A DNA stretch of 64,000 nt from NCBI RefSeq assembly GCF_001758195.1, contig NZ_MASR01000001.1, positions 2,666,001 to 2,730,000 on the forward strand. Reading direction: 5' to 3'. The stretch comes from Pseudohongiella acticola (GTDB lineage Bacteria > Pseudomonadota > Gammaproteobacteria > Pseudomonadales > Pseudohongiellaceae). The position numbers and the translations under genes are program-made. Shown here one piece after another: positions 36,963-48,611 of the stretch (position 1 is its first letter; each line of letters starts with the position of its first letter). Below the pieces are notes generated by a model. The model did no database searches, was not told the DNA's origin, and saw only the letters and a program-made list of their open reading frames with translations.

Positions 36963-38231
36963 TTGTTTTTTGAACGTCCCGAGGGTGGAGAATCCTCAAT
37001 TCTTGTTCACATAGATCTCGATTCTGAGCGCGAACAGGAAGATCCCGTAGAATTTGAAGAACTGGTGCGCTCATCCGGCGCCGAGCCGGTTGCTTTTATC
37101 AAAGGCAGCCGGAAATCGCCGGACGCACGGCTCTTTGTCGGCACCGGCAAACTGGCAGAAATCGCTGACGCTGTGCGTGAACATGAAGCTCAGCTGGTGC
37201 TTTTTAACCATTCCCTGTCCCCCAGCCAGGAAAGAAACCTGGAGAAAGAGCTCAAGTGCCGGGTGCTCGATCGCACCGGGTTGATTCTGGATATCTTCGC
37301 CCAGCGCGCCCGCACCTACGAAGGCAAGCTTCAGGTTGAACTGGCCATGTTGCAGCATACAGCGACCCGCCTCAAGCGTGGCTGGACGCATCTGGACCGG
37401 CAAAAGGGCGGTGTCAATCTTCGTGGCGCGGGCGAAACCCAGCTGGAAATGGATCAGCGGATGATTCGGCAGCGCATCAAGAATATCAATAAAAGCCTGG
37501 CCAAAGTGCGGGCTCAGCGCGAACAGGGGCGGCGCTCCCGAAAACGTGCAGAGACACCGGTGATCTCGCTGGTCGGCTACACCAACGCGGGCAAGTCATC
37601 GGTTTTTAATACCCTCACCAGTGCCGGCATTTATGCCGCAGACCAGCTGTTTGCTACGCTGGACGCAACGCTGCGCCGCATCCAGCTGCCTTCCTTTGGC
37701 GAGGCTGTACTGGTAGATACAGTCGGCTTTATCAGTCACCTGCCGCACAAGCTGGTGCAGGCCTTCAGGGCCACACTGGAAGAAACCGTGCAGGCAAACC
37801 TGCTGCTGCATGTCGTGGATGTGGCCAATGAAGCGCATGATTACTACATTGAACAGGTCAATGAAGTGCTGACAGAGATTGGTGCCGACGATATCCCCTG
37901 TCTTCAGGTCCTTAACAAGATCGATCTGGCGCAAGGCTTTCAGCCCCGGGTAGATCGGGGCGAAGACGGTATGCCGACCCGGGTCTGGGTATCGGCCAGG
38001 ACCGGCGCCGGCATGGACCTGCTGCTGGCCGCAATCAGTGAAATGCTGGGCGAAGATGTCGTCCAGCAGGCGTTGACGATTGGTCCGGATGAGGGGCGGT
38101 TGCGGGCAAGACTGTATGCGCGCGGTGCGGTGGCCACGGAAAGTACTGATGAAAATGGCAGACTGGTGCTGCAGATCAAGCTGCCCCGGCTGGATTTTGA
38201 GCGCCTGCTGCAGGAAGAACGACTGCCCTGA
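36963..38231 (+). CDS. hflX: Ribosome-associated GTPase HflX
   Basis: The 422-aa GTPase splits stalled ribosomes, including after heat stress. An N-terminal glycine-rich nucleotide-binding domain and coiled-coil region precede the G domain with GYTNAGKSS, DTVGF and NKID. The start is a TTG at 36963: GAGGA lies 5 bases upstream and the product then begins MFFERPEGGE like other HflX proteins. An ATG at 36959 opens only a four-codon reading frame that overlaps this start. The gene is 13 bases from hfq. Confidence 0.94.
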   Translation: MFFERPEGGESSILVHIDLDSEREQEDPVEFEELVRSSGAEPVAFIKGSRKSPDARLFVGTGKLAEIADAVREHEAQLVLFNHSLSPSQERNLEKELKCRVLDRTGLILDIFAQRARTYEGKLQVELAMLQHTATRLKRGWTHLDRQKGGVNLRGAGETQLEMDQRMIRQRIKNINKSLAKVRAQREQGRRSRKRAETPVISLVGYTNAGKSSVFNTLTSAGIYAADQLFATLDATLRRIQLPSFGEAVLVDTVGFISHLPHKLVQAFRATLEETVQANLLLHVVDVANEAHDYYIEQVNEVLTEIGADDIPCLQVLNKIDLAQGFQPRVDRGEDGMPTRVWVSARTGAGMDLLLAAISEMLGEDVVQQALTIGPDEGRLRARLYARGAVATESTDENGRLVLQIKLPRLDFERLLQEERLP

Positions 38232-38377
38232 GATCTGTAACGCTATCACCAGCTCCCGGCAAGCCGTACAATGTCAGGCCGGTCTGCCGACAGACCTCGC
38301 ATGCTTGTCTGAAAAGCTGGGTTAATGCGTAATAATTCGTTAAAATCATCCGGCATTCGCTGGGTACGGAGTAAACG

Positions 38378-39595
38378 ATGGCTTGGAATGAACCTGGAAA
38401 TAACGGTAAAGACAAAGACCCCTGGGGCAGTGGCGGCGGGGGTGGTCGACGTGGTGATGACCAGGGCCCACCTGACATTGATGAGCTGATCAAAAACCTG
38501 GGCAAGAAATTCAACGGCCTGTTTGGTGGCAAAGGTGGCAGCGGTTCATCCGGCAGCGGCAGCGGCGGCGGTGCGGGTGCATCAGCGGGTCTGCTGGGTG
38601 GTCTCGTCGTGCTGGCCGTTGTGGTCTGGGCGGCAATGGGCTTTTACACGGTCGACGAAGCCGAGCGAGGCGTTGTTCTGCGTTTCGGTGAATTACGCGA
38701 TGAAGTGGTCATGCCAGGCCTGCGCTGGAATCCACCGTTGATAGATGATGTCCAGAAAGTCAACGTTTCTCGTGTTAATACAAGATCTTACTCCAATGAC
38801 ATGCTGACCACCGATGAAAACATCGTCACAGTGTCCTTGTCGGTGCAATACATTGTGCAGGACCCAGTTCAATATGTGGTGCGTGTTCGCGATCCGCAAA
38901 GTGGTCTTGACCAGGCCGTTGAGTCGGCCATTCGCCACGTCGTTGGCGGCACTACCATGGATCGTGTGCTGACACAGGGGCGTGCCGATGTGGCTGCCGA
39001 AGTACGTGAACGCGCGCAAAGCTACATGGAAAACTACCAGACCGGTATCATGGTAACGCAGGTGAACGTCGAAAACGCTCAGCCGCCAGTCGCAGTGCAG
39101 GGCGCCTTTGATGACGTCATCCGTGCACGTGAGGATGAACAGCGTGTGCAGAACCAGGCACTGGCCTACGCCAACCGGGTCATTCCGGAAGCACGTGGTG
39201 AAGCTCAGCGAATCATTGAGCAGGCAAATGCGTATCGCGATGAGGTGGTTGCCCGGGCAGAAGGTGAAGCCTATCGTTTTGAGCAACTGCTGACTGAATA
39301 CCGGGTTTCCCCGGAAGTGACCCGGGAACGTATCTACATTGATGCCATTCAGGAAGTGCTGCGAAATTCTAGCAAGGTGTTGATCGACGTTGAAGGCGGC
39401 AACAACATGATGTTCCTGCCGCTGGACCGTATGATGCAGCAGGCGGGTACTGGTGCCATGGGCAACAACGTGACCAGTCTGCAGCTTAACAATCAGCAAC
39501 TGCGAGAGCTTGCCGATCAGGTCAGCCGCGAACTTTCTGCCCAATCAACCACAGATCGGTCTCGTACGCAGATGCCGGCAAGGGGGCCTCGTTAA
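38378..39595 (+). CDS. hflK: FtsH protease modulator HflK
   Basis: The 405-aa inner-membrane protein has a glycine-rich cytoplasmic N-terminus (about 1-70), one membrane segment (about 70-90), and a periplasmic SPFH/band-7 domain followed by a helical arm. With HflC it forms the cage around FtsH that regulates membrane-protein degradation. GGAG lies 7 bases before the ATG. Its stop codon directly abuts the hflC start. Confidence 0.95.
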   Translation: MAWNEPGNNGKDKDPWGSGGGGGRRGDDQGPPDIDELIKNLGKKFNGLFGGKGGSGSSGSGSGGGAGASAGLLGGLVVLAVVVWAAMGFYTVDEAERGVVLRFGELRDEVVMPGLRWNPPLIDDVQKVNVSRVNTRSYSNDMLTTDENIVTVSLSVQYIVQDPVQYVVRVRDPQSGLDQAVESAIRHVVGGTTMDRVLTQGRADVAAEVRERAQSYMENYQTGIMVTQVNVENAQPPVAVQGAFDDVIRAREDEQRVQNQALAYANRVIPEARGEAQRIIEQANAYRDEVVARAEGEAYRFEQLLTEYRVSPEVTRERIYIDAIQEVLRNSSKVLIDVEGGNNMMFLPLDRMMQQAGTGAMGNNVTSLQLNNQQLRELADQVSRELSAQSTTDRSRTQMPARGPR

Positions 39596-40462
39596 ATGAA
39601 GAATTTTGTTGCAGGTGCAGTTTTATTCCTGATCGTGGTGGTCGGTGCCAACTCGGTCTTTGTTGTCAGTGAAACCGAGCGCGCAGTCATGCTGCAGTTC
39701 GGTAACATCGTGGAGACCGATATTCCTCCCGGTCTGCATTTCAAAGTGCCCTACGTGAACTCGGTGCGCAAGTTTGACGCCCGTATCCTGACCGTGGACG
39801 CAACGCCGCAACGCTACCTGACACTGGAGCAGAAGGCATTGCTGGTTGATTCCTATGCCATGTGGCGGATCATTGACGTTGAGCGTTTCTATACCGCCAC
39901 CTCCGGTGATGAATCTCGCGCCAATGCGCTGCTGGCGCAACGTGTCAATGACGGTTTGCGTAACAAGTTTGGTGAACGCGATCTGCAGGAAGTGGTGTCT
40001 GGTCAGCGTGACGCATTGATGAATGAATTGACCACGGAGTTGAATACCTATGTGGCCAATGAATACGGCATCGAAGTCATTGATGTCCGGGTCAAGCGTA
40101 TCGATCTGCCAGACGATGTTCGTTCGTCGGTGTATGAACGAATGACATCAGAGCGGCAGCGTGAGGCACAGCAATTGCGTTCGCGTGGTAACGAGCTGGC
40201 CATTGGTATCGAAGCTGACGCCGATCGTCAGGAAGCGGTTCTGTTGGTTGAGGCCTATCGGGATTCAGAGCGAATCCGCGGTGATGGTGATGCACAGGCG
40301 GCTGCTATTTACTCCGGGGCATACACTCAGGACGCGGAATTCTATTCGTTTACCCGTAGTCTGAACTCGTATCGCGATACTTTTGCCTCAAAAAGCGACG
40401 TCATGTTGCTGGATCCTGAAAGTGACTACTTCAAATACCTTCGCAGCGACGAGACCCAATAA
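39596..40462 (+). CDS. hflC: FtsH protease modulator HflC
   Basis: The 288-aa protein has an N-terminal membrane anchor (about 5-22) and a band-7 domain (SETERAVMLQFGNIVETDIPPG). It pairs with HflK. In many relatives a small DUF2065 gene separates hflC from hisZ; I find none in 40463-40586, only a short GC-rich hairpin (40471-40487). Confidence 0.95.
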   Translation: MKNFVAGAVLFLIVVVGANSVFVVSETERAVMLQFGNIVETDIPPGLHFKVPYVNSVRKFDARILTVDATPQRYLTLEQKALLVDSYAMWRIIDVERFYTATSGDESRANALLAQRVNDGLRNKFGERDLQEVVSGQRDALMNELTTELNTYVANEYGIEVIDVRVKRIDLPDDVRSSVYERMTSERQREAQQLRSRGNELAIGIEADADRQEAVLLVEAYRDSERIRGDGDAQAAAIYSGAYTQDAEFYSFTRSLNSYRDTFASKSDVMLLDPESDYFKYLRSDETQ

Positions 40463-40586
40463 CAGGCAAAGCCGGCCTCTGGCCGGCCAGACCTGACGCA
40501 GGCAATACACAGAACCATGCTGGCAAGAACGGCGATCAGGTTCGAAAACAGATTCAGCACCAAAAAGATTAGGCAGGAAGGGATAC

Positions 40587-41780
40587 ATGACACGCGCTGA
40601 CCGCTGGCTGCTGCCGGAAGGGGTTGAGGAGGTTTTGCCTCCGCAGGCCCACAGACTGGAAACCTTGCGTCGCGAGATCCTGGACCTGTACCGGGGCTGG
40701 GGCTATCAGATGGTGATCACGCCCATGATCGAGTATCTCGACTCGTTGTTGGTGGGGTCGTCACACGACCTGGACCTGCATACGTTCAAGATCACCGACC
40801 AGCTCAGCGGCCGCATGATGGGCGTGCGCGCCGACATCACCCCACAGGTAGCGCGCATTGATGCACGTAATCTGCATCGTGATGGACCGGCCCGGCTCTG
40901 TTACGCAGACAGCGTATTGCATACGCGGCCACAGGGTCTGTTGAGCTCGCGCGTGCCAATCAAGATAGGCGCTGAGCTGTTCGGGCATGCCGGTGTGGCC
41001 TGCGATACCGAACTGATCGTGCTGATGGCCGAAACCTTGCGTCTGGCGGGCATACGCCCGATCCACGTAGTGCTGGGTCATGTTGGCATTTTCCGCGCAC
41101 TGGTGGCTGCCGCTGGCCTGAACGCCGACGCTGAAACCGAGCTGTTTGATCTGGTGCAACGCAAGGCGCACGCGGAAACAGATGCCTGGCTGGATGCCAA
41201 GGTGTCGGATGCCGGTATGCGGGAGCAGTTACGAGGTCTGTCGCAGCTTAGTGGCGGTGCCGAGGTCATGAATCAGGCAGAAGAACTGCTGCTAACTGCA
41301 CCGGCACCGGTGCGCGGTGCTTTGAACGAACTAAGACAAATCAGTGATGCCGTTGGCAAGCGCATTCAGGATATCAGTCTGGGCTTTGACCTGTCAGAGC
41401 TGCGCGGCTATCAGTACCATACCGGCACCGTATTTGCTGCCTATACACCGATGCATGGTCGTGCCGTCGCCAAAGGCGGTCGGTACGACGAAATAGGTAA
41501 GGTTTTTGGTCGTGCGCGTCCGGCTTCCGGTTTCGATGCGGATCTGAAAATTCTTGCCCAATTAAGCAGTCGCGACTATCCGTCGCCCCGGGTTGTGCTG
41601 GCGCCGGATCAGGTTGACCCGGCACTGCAGACCCTGGTCGGGCAATTACGCGGTCGTGGCGAAATCGTTATTCAGCACCTGGGCACCGATGAGCCCGATG
41701 ACAGACTGTTAAAGGAATTGCAGTGCACAGCGTGTATTGTGGCCGATGACACGCGTGGCTGGATTGTAGTCGACCGGTAG
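40587..41780 (+). CDS. hisZ: ATP phosphoribosyltransferase regulatory subunit
   Basis: The 397-aa protein resembles histidyl-tRNA synthetase but serves as the regulatory subunit of short-form HisG in histidine synthesis. LPEGVEEVLPPQAHRLE at the start and the class II core (RADITPQVARIDA) are typical, while the anticodon-binding domain is missing. The hflC-hisZ-purA order is common outside the enterics. AGGAAGG precedes the ATG. Confidence 0.95.
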   Translation: MTRADRWLLPEGVEEVLPPQAHRLETLRREILDLYRGWGYQMVITPMIEYLDSLLVGSSHDLDLHTFKITDQLSGRMMGVRADITPQVARIDARNLHRDGPARLCYADSVLHTRPQGLLSSRVPIKIGAELFGHAGVACDTELIVLMAETLRLAGIRPIHVVLGHVGIFRALVAAAGLNADAETELFDLVQRKAHAETDAWLDAKVSDAGMREQLRGLSQLSGGAEVMNQAEELLLTAPAPVRGALNELRQISDAVGKRIQDISLGFDLSELRGYQYHTGTVFAAYTPMHGRAVAKGGRYDEIGKVFGRARPASGFDADLKILAQLSSRDYPSPRVVLAPDQVDPALQTLVGQLRGRGEIVIQHLGTDEPDDRLLKELQCTACIVADDTRGWIVVDR

Positions 41781-41858
41781 CGCAGAGCGGAACGAACGAA
41801 TCTGGACAATCCGGTTTAAGCTAGCAAATTGGAAACTGGAAGCCAGAGAATCTAATAA

Positions 41859-43196
<1,338 letters not shown>

Positions 43197-43232
43197 AATC
43201 TGGACGGCCGCTGAATAAGTCTGGGATAGAAC

Positions 43233-44957
43233 ATGGATTTATTGGCCATTAACAGCTTTTTCCTGATTGGTGCCCTGCTGGTGGGGTTCAGCGTGTTATT
43301 TAGCGCTGTTTCCTCCCGGCTCGGTGTTCCGATCCTGTTGATCTTTCTGGGCGTCGGCATTCTTGCCGGTGAGGAAGGCATCGGCGGCATCCTCTTTAAC
43401 GACTACTCTCTCGCTTTTTTTGCCAGCAATCTTGCCTTGGCCATCATTCTGTTTGATGGCGGTATGCGCACCCGCGTTGCCAGTTTCAAGGTCGCGCTGT
43501 GGCCTGCCTTGTCGATGGCGACATTTGGTGTCGTGATCACGGCCGGACTGACTGGTGTGGTCGCTGCCTGGTTATTCGGGCTCAGCCCGCTGCAGGGACT
43601 GCTGATTGGTGCCATTGTTGGTTCCACCGATGCGGCGGCTGTGTTCTCCCTGCTGGGCGGCAGACATATCAACGAACGGGTTCGTGCCACATTGGAAATC
43701 GAGTCCGGCAGCAACGATCCGATGGCGATCTTCCTGACCGTGACGCTGATCGATATTCTGGCGACGGCGCAGGGGGGGGGCGACAACTCGGCATTGGGGT
43801 TCATCGTCAGCCTCGTGCAACAGTTTGGCGTCGGCGTGTTGCTGGGTGGTGCTGGTGGATGGCTGTTGCTGCAGTTGATCAATCGCAGCACACTCGCCAA
43901 TGGTCTGTATCCGTTGCTGGCCGTCAGTGGCGGTCTGTTCCTGTTTGCCCTGACTGCCTTTGCGGGCGGCAGTGGTTTCCTGGCGATCTACCTGTGTGGT
44001 GTGTTTCTTGGCAACAGACCTTTGCGCAGCCGCACCTCCATTCTCAGCGTGCTCGACGGGCTGGCCTGGCTGAGCCAGATCGGCATGTTCCTGGTGTTGG
44101 GATTGTTGCTGACGCCCAGTGAGTTGCTGCCCATTGCCGTTCCCGGTCTGTTATTGGCGCTGTGGATGATTCTGGTCGCTCGCCCGCTGGCGGTTTTTGT
44201 CAGTCTGGCACCGTTCAGCCGGTTCAAGATGCGTGAGCGCTGGTATCTGTCATGGCTCGGTCTGCGCGGTGCGGTTCCCATCATCCTTGCGGTATTCCCG
44301 GTCATGGCTGGATTGCCGGACTCACAACTGTACTTCAATCTGGCATTCTTTGTGGTGCTGGTGTCTCTGCTGGTGCAGGGAACCTCGATACCGTTTGTCA
44401 CGCGCCTGGCAAAAGTGCAGGTGCCGTCGCAACCCATGCCGATCTCCCGGGCGGGCCTGGAGATTCATCACACCAGTGAATGGGAGCTGTTCGTCTACCG
44501 TCTGGGCGCCGAGAAATGGTGCATCGGCCGCGAGTTGCGACGACTCAAGATGCCCGACGGCACCCGCATTGCAGCCTTGTTCAGAGGGCGTGAACTGCTG
44601 CACCCAACGGGGAGCACGCGGCTATTGGCTGATGACATCCTTTGCATTATTGCCCATGAGCATGATCTGTCGGCCCTGGGGAAACTGTTCAGCGTGGCGC
44701 CGTCCAGTGGCATGGATGACTGGTTCTTTGGCGACTTCATACTTGATGCATCCGCCAGTATTGCCGATCTGGCACCGGTCTATGGTTTGCACCCCGACGT
44801 GTCTGTTATGGGCCTGAGTATCGGGGAGTTCCTGAACCAGCGCATGGGCGGCAAACCGGTGCTTGGCGATCAGCTGGAATGGCAGGGATTTATCTGGACC
44901 ATCGCGGCCATTGAAGAAGGCAGCGTCAAACGCATTGGTCTGAAGCTGGCGCAATGA
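43233..44957 (+). CDS. CvrA/NhaP2-type potassium-proton antiporter
   Basis: The 574-aa protein has an N-terminal sodium/hydrogen-exchanger domain with many membrane segments, including the ion-site stretch [16 protein letters not shown] and [11 protein letters not shown]. These are followed by a cytoplasmic TrkA-C-like regulatory domain (about residues 415-490) and a CorC-like end. Family members export potassium and resist low osmolarity. A run of nine G bases (43772-43780) lies in the coding sequence, so slippage there would shift the frame. It stands apart from purA by 36 bases. Confidence 0.88.
   Translation: MDLLAINSFFLIGALLVGFSVLFSAVSSRLGVPILLIFLGVGILAGEEGIGGILFNDYSLAFFASNLALAIILFDGGMRTRVASFKVALWPALSMATFGVVITAGLTGVVAAWLFGLSPLQGLLIGAIVGSTDAAAVFSLLGGRHINERVRATLEIESGSNDPMAIFLTVTLIDILATAQGGGDNSALGFIVSLVQQFGVGVLLGGAGGWLLLQLINRSTLANGLYPLLAVSGGLFLFALTAFAGGSGFLAIYLCGVFLGNRPLRSRTSILSVLDGLAWLSQIGMFLVLGLLLTPSELLPIAVPGLLLALWMILVARPLAVFVSLAPFSRFKMRERWYLSWLGLRGAVPIILAVFPVMAGLPDSQLYFNLAFFVVLVSLLVQGTSIPFVTRLAKVQVPSQPMPISRAGLEIHHTSEWELFVYRLGAEKWCIGRELRRLKMPDGTRIAALFRGRELLHPTGSTRLLADDILCIIAHEHDLSALGKLFSVAPSSGMDDWFFGDFILDASASIADLAPVYGLHPDVSVMGLSIGEFLNQRMGGKPVLGDQLEWQGFIWTIAAIEEGSVKRIGLKLAQ
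43772..43780 (+). repeat. G9 homopolymer inside the antiporter gene
   Basis: Nine consecutive G encode part of a Gln-Gly-Gly-Gly-Asp loop between membrane segments. Runs of this length are prone to slipped-strand mispairing, and a one-base change would truncate the protein. Confidence 0.9.
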
Positions 44958-45027
44958 AACGCATGGCCCGGTTTCGTGTACACTGGCCCAATTTGGACAA
45001 AACTCACAACAACAACAGGAGAAAATA

Positions 45028-46062
45028 ATGCCATTGTCGAACTTAGCCATCAATCTTCGTACTTGGGCGTTTGCCGGCGTCATGCTTGGTGCTGCCAGCG
45101 TTGCAGCGGCGCAGGGCGAACCCCCCAGTGAGCCGCCTGCTGACTGGGGGCCGGTGTCTGCTTCAATGTCTGAAATTCCGTATCCTTACCCGGTGGATTA
45201 CATGCCGGTGACGCATTTCGGCCAGGACGGCCTGAAAGCGTATATGGATGTGGCGCCGACTGGCACAGCCAATGGCCAGGCGGTGATGTTGTTTCACGGT
45301 ATGAATTTCGCCGGTATTGGTTTTGCGCCGACGATCGAAGCACTGGCCGCGGCAGGTTTCCGCGTCGTGGTCCCTGATCGTGTTGGTTATGGTCGTTCCT
45401 CAAAAATGGACATTCCCTATAACCTGCACATTTTTGCCTCCGATGCGAAAAAACTGCTGGATCATCTGGGCATTGAACAGAGCGCTATTGTTGGGCATTC
45501 CATGGGCGGGATGCTGGCGGCGCGATTCGCCATGACCTATCCTGATACCACCACGCATGTTGTTTTTGTAAACCAGATTGGCATGTCAGATTCACGCCCG
45601 GGTCGGCCGTGGCGGGATATTGAAGAGGCTGCCGAGAGCGTCAGGGAAAACACTACTTACCAGTCAATTCTTGCCAACCACATGCGTTACTACAATACCG
45701 AAATCAAACCCGAATACCTGGAGTTTGTGCGTTATCAATACGGCCAGACCCTGACTTCTGACTGGCCCCTGCTGGCACGTATCAGAGCCTGGCAGCAGGC
45801 GATTCTGTTTTTCGATCCGGTGGTATATGACTGGCAGCATATCGATACCAAAGCGCTGGTACTGGGCGGCGCAGACGACCGCCTGACGCGTGACTTTTCC
45901 GGCCAGGCCCGCAATCTGGCAGAAACCCTGCAGAACGCGGAGCTCAATCTGTATCCCGGAATCGGGCATAATCCGCATTTTGAGAACCCGGAACAGTACC
46001 ATCGTGATCTGGTTGAATTTTTAAGCTCAGATCCGGATGAGCCAGCCAGCTCTGACTGGTAA
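45028..46062 (+). CDS. Secreted alpha/beta hydrolase
   Basis: The 344-aa product has a signal peptide (ending ASVAAAQ) and an alpha/beta hydrolase fold: the oxyanion region LFHGMNFAG, the nucleophile elbow GHSMGG, and a histidine in GIGHNPHFENPEQ. The general shape fits haloalkane-dehalogenase-like or esterase-like enzymes; the substrate is unknown. AGGAG lies 7 bases before the ATG. It stands alone, with a hairpin cluster and terminator after it. Confidence 0.85.
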   Translation: MPLSNLAINLRTWAFAGVMLGAASVAAAQGEPPSEPPADWGPVSASMSEIPYPYPVDYMPVTHFGQDGLKAYMDVAPTGTANGQAVMLFHGMNFAGIGFAPTIEALAAAGFRVVVPDRVGYGRSSKMDIPYNLHIFASDAKKLLDHLGIEQSAIVGHSMGGMLAARFAMTYPDTTTHVVFVNQIGMSDSRPGRPWRDIEEAAESVRENTTYQSILANHMRYYNTEIKPEYLEFVRYQYGQTLTSDWPLLARIRAWQQAILFFDPVVYDWQHIDTKALVLGGADDRLTRDFSGQARNLAETLQNAELNLYPGIGHNPHFENPEQYHRDLVEFLSSDPDEPASSDW

Positions 46063-46077
46063 GACTGGCCGACACCA

Positions 46078-46187
46078 GGCAATGCCAGCCCCGACTGATG
46101 AATTGGCATTGCCGGTAGCATAAGCGCTAAAATAGACCGATCGGCTGCTCGGTCGCACTATCGCCCTTTTGAGGGCGATAGTTTTTT
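46078..46187 (+). promoter_or_regulatory. Three-hairpin region with terminator before maeB
   Basis: Three inverted repeats follow one another: GGCAATGCCA/TGGCATTGCC (46078-46113), GACCGA/TCGGTC (46135-46154) and the terminator at 46158-46187. TTGGCA (46103-46108) and TAAAAT (46128-46133) could form a promoter with a long 19-base spacer, in which case the second hairpin and the terminator would be an attenuating leader of maeB. Otherwise the terminator simply ends the hydrolase transcript. Confidence 0.4.
46158..46187 (+). terminator. Rho-independent terminator
   Basis: CTATCGCCCT pairs with AGGGCGATAG around TTTG and is followed by TTTTTT. It lies 95 bases after the hydrolase stop and 42 bases before the maeB start. 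Confidence 0.9.
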
Positions 46188-46229
46188 ACAATCAGTCATG
46201 TCACCGTGCCACAGACAGGAAGGACCTAC

Positions 46230-48515
46230 ATGTCAGAAGACTCATTCAAGGACAGCGCGCTTCGCTACCACTCAGAACCGACGCCGGGCAAACTTGCCAT
46301 TCGGCCGACCAAACCACTTGCCAACAACAGGGATCTGTCGCGCGCCTACTCTCCGGGTGTGGCATTTGCCTGTGAGGCGATCGCCGAGGATGTCAATGAA
46401 GCGGCCAATCTGACCGCCCGAGGCAATCTTGTCGCCGTTATCACCAATGGCACAGCGGTGCTGGGCCTGGGCAATATCGGGCCACTTGCTGCCAAGCCGG
46501 TGATGGAAGGCAAGGCAGTGTTGTTCAAGAAGTTTGCCGACATTGACGTGTTTGATATTGAGATCAACGAAACTGATGTCGACAAACTGGTCGACATCAT
46601 TGCATCGCTGGAACCTACGTTTGGCGGTATCAACCTGGAAGATATCAAGGCACCGGAGTGCTTTCTGGTAGAAAGACGTCTGCGCGATATCATGAACATT
46701 CCGGTGTTCCATGATGACCAGCATGGCACAGCCATTGTCGCTGCCGCTGCGGTCTACAATGGTCTGCGCATCGTCAACAAAAAGTTCGACGAAATCAAGC
46801 TGGTAGCATCCGGCGCTGGTGCGGCCAGTATCGCCTGCGTCGAATTGTTGATCAGCATGGGTGTGAAAAAAGAAAACGTGCGCATGCTGGATCGAAACGG
46901 TGTTATCTATCAGGGCCGCCAGCAAGGCATGAATCCATGGAAAGAGCAGTTTGCGGTGGATACGTCGGATCGTACCATCGAAGACGCCATTGTTGATGCT
47001 GACCTGTTTCTGGGGCTTTCAGGCCCGGGCGTGCTGAATGGTGCCATGGTCAAAACCATGGCGCGCGATCCGCTGATTCTGGCGATGTCGAACCCGATAC
47101 CTGAGATTATGCCGGAAGAGGCGCGCGCCGCCAGACCTGATGCAATCCTGGCAACCGGTCGTTCCGATTATCCCAACCAGGTTAACAACGTTCTGTGTTT
47201 TCCGTTCATTTTCCGCGGCGCGCTGGACTGCGGTGCCACCCATATCAATGACGAAATGAAGCGTGCCTGTGTTCGTGCCATTGCTGATCTGGCGACGCGT
47301 GAAATATCCGAGACAGTGGCCAAGGCTTACATAGATGAGGAGCTCAAGTTTGGTCGCGAGTACCTCATCCCCAAGCCGTTTGATCCGCGGTTGATCGAAG
47401 AGGTGCCTTTGGCGGTTGTCAAAGCAGCCATGGCCAGTGGCGCCGCCACCCGGCAGATTGATGATCTGGACGCATATCGCAACAAACTCAGCGCCTACGT
47501 CAACAGCAGCCGTCTGTTTATGCAGCCGTCCATTGATCTGGCCGCTAAACATCCCGCGCGCATTGTCTACGCCGAAGGCGAAAATGAAGACGTGCTGCTG
47601 GCCATGCAGGCTGTGGTTGACGAAGGCGTGGCCAAACCGATTCTGATTGGTCGTCCACAGATCATCGATGCGAAAATCGAGAAAATGGGCTTGCGACTGG
47701 TGCCCGGCACCGATTTTGAGGTCTTCAACTCCGAAGAAGCCGATGTGCACAAAAAGTACTGGCAGTTTTACCATCAACATGTCGGCCGCTCCGGTGTGTC
47801 TGTGGATGCTGCCAGAACGACAGTGCACAGCAATACCACGGTACTGGCGGCACTGATGGTGGCCATGGGCGAAGCTGATGGCATGGTCTGTGGCAAGGTC
47901 GGTCGTTTTGACGCGCATCTGAAAGACATTCGACCCATTATTCGATCAACCAAACCGGGTGGCCGTCTGTCGTCTGTCTGCGTGTTGCTGATGGATGATG
48001 GTCCGCTGTTCCTGACTGATCCTTTTGTAAATGTTGACCCGGACGTCGATGATATCGTTGATATCGCCAAGGACGCGATTCGATTTGTCCAGCAATCTTT
48101 TGACATCGAGCCGGTGGTGGCACTGTTGTCACATTCCAATTTCGGTACCTATGAGGATGAATCGGCACTGAAAATGAAAACTGCTGCGCATCGCCTGCGT
48201 ATGCAGATGCCGGAAGTACAGATTGATGGTGAAATGCACGCCCTGACTGCGCTGAACCCGGACCTGCGGGCCACGGTTTTTGAGGGTTCCACAATCAAGG
48301 GCCGCGCCAATGTACTGGTCATGCCTAACATGGACACGGCCAGCATTGCGCTTGGTCTGCTGCGCTCGTTTACCAATGGCCGTTTGATTGGTCCGTTCCT
48401 GTGCGGTCTGGAAAAACCAGCCCATATTCTGATTCCGTCGGTATCAGGTCGGGGTATTCTCAACCTCACTGCGCTGGCGTCGGCGGATATTTATCAGCAC
48501 AAACAGAATCTATAG
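46230..48515 (+). CDS. maeB: NADP-dependent malic enzyme, MaeB type
   Basis: The 761-aa protein joins an N-terminal malic enzyme ([26 protein letters not shown]) to a C-terminal phosphotransacetylase-like domain (from about residue 430), the MaeB architecture. It converts malate to pyruvate, making NADPH; the C-terminal domain regulates and usually lacks transferase activity. AGGAAGG lies 6 bases before the ATG at 46230, which is preferred to the frame start at 46206. A strong terminator lies just upstream. Confidence 0.95.
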   Translation: MSEDSFKDSALRYHSEPTPGKLAIRPTKPLANNRDLSRAYSPGVAFACEAIAEDVNEAANLTARGNLVAVITNGTAVLGLGNIGPLAAKPVMEGKAVLFKKFADIDVFDIEINETDVDKLVDIIASLEPTFGGINLEDIKAPECFLVERRLRDIMNIPVFHDDQHGTAIVAAAAVYNGLRIVNKKFDEIKLVASGAGAASIACVELLISMGVKKENVRMLDRNGVIYQGRQQGMNPWKEQFAVDTSDRTIEDAIVDADLFLGLSGPGVLNGAMVKTMARDPLILAMSNPIPEIMPEEARAARPDAILATGRSDYPNQVNNVLCFPFIFRGALDCGATHINDEMKRACVRAIADLATREISETVAKAYIDEELKFGREYLIPKPFDPRLIEEVPLAVVKAAMASGAATRQIDDLDAYRNKLSAYVNSSRLFMQPSIDLAAKHPARIVYAEGENEDVLLAMQAVVDEGVAKPILIGRPQIIDAKIEKMGLRLVPGTDFEVFNSEEADVHKKYWQFYHQHVGRSGVSVDAARTTVHSNTTVLAALMVAMGEADGMVCGKVGRFDAHLKDIRPIIRSTKPGGRLSSVCVLLMDDGPLFLTDPFVNVDPDVDDIVDIAKDAIRFVQQSFDIEPVVALLSHSNFGTYEDESALKMKTAAHRLRMQMPEVQIDGEMHALTALNPDLRATVFEGSTIKGRANVLVMPNMDTASIALGLLRSFTNGRLIGPFLCGLEKPAHILIPSVSGRGILNLTALASADIYQHKQNL

Positions 48516-48611
48516 CTGTTGCCGGGTTCGTTAAGGCATGTCGATGCGCTGCGGTTGCCATGCTTTACGGTTCGGTGACGTTTCTGCTACGTAAATTTCG
48601 GGAGCAAACTG

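Noticed and set aside
40539-40548. GGTTCGAAAA, reminiscent of a tRNA T-loop
   Set aside because: No acceptor stem, anticodon arm or D-loop can be folded around it.
40463-40586. Expected DUF2065 gene between hflC and hisZ
   Set aside because: Neither strand holds a frame with the hydrophobic pattern of DUF2065; the gap is probably just non-coding.
46272-48425. Several minus-strand frames of 100-300 codons opposite maeB
   Set aside because: They are antisense shadows of a well-conserved gene and share no known domain or ribosome site.
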